Shown here: in pieces, positions 37,827-40,375 of the stretch
Position numbering within the stretch: the stretch's first letter is position 1
Layout of the letters: each line of letters opens with the position of its first letter
Source of the DNA: Deltaproteobacteria bacterium
GTDB lineage: Bacteria > Myxococcota_A > UBA9042
Assembly: GCA_016218865.1 (NCBI GenBank)
Contig: JACRCU010000354.1
Location: 1-40,375, forward strand
Direction of reading: 5' to 3'
DNA: 40,375 bases
Made by a program: the position numbers and the translations under genes
The notes under the pieces: generated by a model
The model's database searches: none
Told to the model about the DNA's origin: nothing
The model's input: the letters and a program-made list of their open reading frames with translations, nothing else

Positions 37827-38328
37827 GATTGGGCTCCGAAACGGCGGGGTGGGGTCGCGAACGTGCCATGAAGTCCGCGAATCGTACAGTCGACGCCGTG
37901 GAAGCCGGCGCCACCATTGCACTGCTGCCGACGGCACGCCGTGGCGTCAGGTGCTGCGTCGTCCGCAGGGCCGCGGAGCGAACCGTTTCTCCGCGCTTGC
38001 TTGCTGCGCGCAGGGAACGACGAACCCGGTGGCAGCGTGGTCCATTTCTACGCGTGAAACTGGGCCAATGCCTGGGTCGGCCGAGGACAAAATCAGCGCA
38101 GCTCAGGGAGTTGTGCCACAAGTTGCGGCGCCGCAACTTGTTCGCCGCGGACCGGCAACCGCGCGCAAGGCCGGCGCTGGTGTGCTACCGGCAGGGACGG
38201 GCAGGCCGGCTACGACGGCGTCGCTAGCTGCAGCGCCGCCCGCAGGCCGGGCCTCCGTGCCGGCCGCTCCACCCCGGCCGCTCCACAGCCTAGGTGGAAT
38301 CCAAGCATCGGATCAGAAAGAGTCTCCC

Positions 38329-38568
38329 TTACGGCACCTTGGCACACCCCACGCACACGGTCTTGAACGTCGTCACGTCGCACATGGGCACCTTGTTGTC
38401 GGTGCCCAGGCAGGACGAGCCCGGCGCAAAGGCCGCCGCGCAGCCGGTCTTGGGGTTGCAGTTGTCGGTGGTCTTGTCGCAGCTGTCGTCGGTGCAGACG
38501 TTGGCGTCGGTGCAGGGCTTGGCCGTGCCCGCCTTGCACGCGGCGGCCCGCGCCGAGCAGCCGGGCAA
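38329..38568 (-). pseudogene. Cys-rich 3' cassette, copy C, with additional upstream Cys-rich sequence
   Basis: CKAGTAKPCTDANVCTDDSCDKTTDNCNPKTGCAAAFAPGSSCLGTDNKVPMCDVTTFKTVCVGCAKVP*. Confidence 0.6.
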
Positions 38569-38636
38569 CTGCGTCCGCCAAGTGCAGATACTGCCGACCC
38601 TTTACCAGCGACCCCGGATCCGCTAGCATTTCGCTG

Positions 38637-38651
38637 TTCGCGATTCGCGAA
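38637..38651. promoter_or_regulatory. Candidate operator palindrome upstream of the AbiEi/AbiEii-like pair
   Basis: TTCGCG-ATT-CGCGAA, 14 bp before the GTG start at 38666. Confidence 0.45.
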
Positions 38652-38665
38652 ACGCGAGTGACGAC

Positions 38666-39178
38666 GTGCTGAAGCCGCAAGACATCTTCGCCCTGGTCGG
38701 CCTGCAGGTCCTGGCTACCGCTGGCGAACAGGCTGTACCCCTGCAGCGACTCGCGAGTCTCATCCGCCTCTCTGGGTCGGAGACGCATGCCGCCTTGGCC
38801 CGGCTTGAGCAATGCCAGCTGCTCGCGGCGACCACGCTGCCGCTGCGGGAACCGAATGCCGCAAACTTCTTGGAGTTCGCCGAGCACGGCTTGCGCTACG
38901 TCTTTCCTGCCGAGTACGGGCCGCCTACGCGAGGGGTGCCGACGGCCTCGGCCGCGGTGCCCGGCCTGGCGCCGCCCAACCCGCCGCTGGTGTGGCCGAT
39001 GGAGAGCGGCGATGCGTACGGCCCCGCGCTCAAGCCACTGTACCGGACCGTGCCAGAGGCCTGCTTGCTGGACCCTCGTCTGCATGGGGCCCTGGCCGCC
39101 GTGGACTGCCTGCGGGTGGGGCGCGCACGCGAGCGGCAGGCCGGCATGGCGACGCTGCGGGAGTTGTTCGCGCCATGA
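38666..39178 (+). CDS. Winged-helix regulator, AbiEi-like candidate antitoxin
   Basis: LKPQDIFALVGLQVLATAGEQAVPLQRLASLIRLSGSETHAALARLEQCQLLAA looks like a winged HTH; ATGA overlap with the next gene. Confidence 0.6.
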   Translation: MLKPQDIFALVGLQVLATAGEQAVPLQRLASLIRLSGSETHAALARLEQCQLLAATTLPLREPNAANFLEFAEHGLRYVFPAEYGPPTRGVPTASAAVPGLAPPNPPLVWPMESGDAYGPALKPLYRTVPEACLLDPRLHGALAAVDCLRVGRARERQAGMATLRELFAP

Positions 39179-39867
39179 ACGCAGCCCACTACCTTGGAGC
39201 CGTCGCAGACGCGCTGGCCGCCGCCGGAGTCGACGCCGTGTTTGTGGGCGGAGCGACGATTGGCCTCTACCTGGATCCCGCGGGCGCCGCGGCGGCCCGG
39301 GCAACCGAAGACGTGGACTGCATTGTCGACTGCGCCGCACTGGCCGACTACGACGACGTCAGCGAGAGGCTGCGGGCTGGCGGCTTTTCCCATTGCCTGG
39401 ACGAAGATGCGCCGAACTGCCGGTGGGTGCTCGACGTGGGGCCGGGAGTGCAGGTGATGGTCGATGTCATGCCCACCGGCGATATCCTCGGGTTCGCAAA
39501 TCGCTTTTATCCGGGTGCGGTCGCATCGGCCAAGGCACGCCAGGTTGGCAGGTCGCGCGTGCGTTTGCCGACGGCCGGATTTGCGTTGGCCACCAAGGTG
39601 GCTGCGTGGCAGGGTCGTGGCCGAAATGACCCCTTTGCCAGCAAGGACTTCGAGGACATCATCGCCCTGGCCGACGGGTGCTGGGAGCTCCTGGCGTCGG
39701 TCGACGAACTGCCTGGACCGGTCCGCGCGGAGGTGGCCGCCGAGCTGAGGCGCCTGCTGGGTCGCTCCGACATTCGCGCGCTTGTGCAGGGGACCGTACC
39801 GCAGCCGGCTACCGCGGCACGAGTACAAGGATGCTTGGCGACGCTCCGGGCGATTGCCGCAGGCTAA
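39175..39867 (+). CDS. AbiEii/MNT-like nucleotidyltransferase, candidate toxin
   Basis: AVFVGGATIGLYLD...ATEDVDCIVDC (GG...DxD NTase motif); FALATKVAAWQGRGRNDPFASKDFEDIIAL. Confidence 0.75.
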   Translation: MNAAHYLGAVADALAAAGVDAVFVGGATIGLYLDPAGAAAARATEDVDCIVDCAALADYDDVSERLRAGGFSHCLDEDAPNCRWVLDVGPGVQVMVDVMPTGDILGFANRFYPGAVASAKARQVGRSRVRLPTAGFALATKVAAWQGRGRNDPFASKDFEDIIALADGCWELLASVDELPGPVRAEVAAELRRLLGRSDIRALVQGTVPQPATAARVQGCLATLRAIAAG

Positions 39868-40079
39868 CTCTCAAGCACGGCATGCGACGCGGACCACCGA
39901 ACCCTGGGCCGTAGAAGGCGTGGCTCGACGCAGTTTCCACAGCGGTCGAATTCACCCAGTCCGGGCAACGGCGGCGCGCGGCCTGACGGGGACGAGACGC
40001 CTGCGTTGACTCGGGAGCGGTTCGGGTCCCGGCACCGGCACCGGTTCGGCCCTCCACTGGGCGCCGCAGCTGCAGGCCC

Positions 40080-40250
40080 CGCGCAAAGGCCGCCGCGCAG
40101 CCGGTCTTGGGGTTGCAGGCGTCGGCGGTGCAGCTGCATCCGTCGTTGCACAGTACCGCGGCGCCACCGGCGCACTTGCCCTGCGCGCACACGTCGTTGA
40201 GCGTACAGGGATTGCCGTCGCTGCAGGTGGTGCCCGCAGCACGAATCGGT
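40080..40250 (-). pseudogene. Cys-rich domain remnant (copy D), cassette truncated
   Basis: GTTCSDGNPCTLNDVCAQGKCAGGAAVLCNDGCSCTADACNPKTGCAAAFARG, after which similarity to the 134-bp cassette stops near 40080. Confidence 0.5.
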
Positions 40251-40375
40251 GTCCTTCCGTAACCTTATAGACCAGGTAGGCGCCAATGTCCGTCTCGCGG
40301 TCCCCCACCGTCACGACCCGCGACCACACCGCGTCGAGTCGCTCGCGGACCACCTCGTCGGTTCGCTGCCACTTG

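Noticed and set aside
35193-37871. 892-aa plus ORF opposite the thiolase and cyclase
   Set aside because: Antisense to two confident genes with diagnostic catalytic motifs.
34786-38136. 1116-aa minus ORF spanning the cyclase and thiolase
   Set aside because: Out of frame with both well-supported genes; Arg-rich text. Only the 3' stretch (34790-35222) has protein-like sense, reported separately.

Overview
High-GC window with a gene style typical of Myxococcota-like genomes: Asp/Ala-rich lipoproteins, Cys-rich tandem repeats and MopE-like scraps. This taxonomic placement is inference. Left part (1-13.8 kb) is a multiheme electron-transfer locus. It has the 5' part of a hydroxylamine-oxidoreductase-like cytochrome running off the left edge (7 CXXCH visible), a beta-barrel porin, a tetraheme c3-type cytochrome, and a giant lipoprotein cytochrome (2760-12461, 3233 aa). 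The giant protein has 15 tandem pentaheme units of about 180 aa plus an 8-motif tail, which I count as 83 candidate haem motifs: 50 CXXCH, 17 CX3CH and 16 CX4CH. Eleven consecutive unit intervals are exactly 540 bp. Middle part (14-27 kb) holds ordinary genes: FHA/zinc-ribbon, a permuted papain-like protein, and a dTDP-sugar/glycosyltransferase cassette. Right part (27-40 kb) is an accessory, partly decayed region. It contains Cys-rich lipoproteins, a repeated 134-bp Cys-rich 3' cassette, a two-copy dispersed repeat linked to an IS91-like transposase remnant, a 150-bp MITE-like element, a DUF4160/DUF2442 pair with an amber stop in DUF4160, a thiolase, an adenylate cyclase and an AbiEi/AbiEii-like pair. 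No rRNA, tRNA or CRISPR array was recognised. All calls are by eye; no searches were run.
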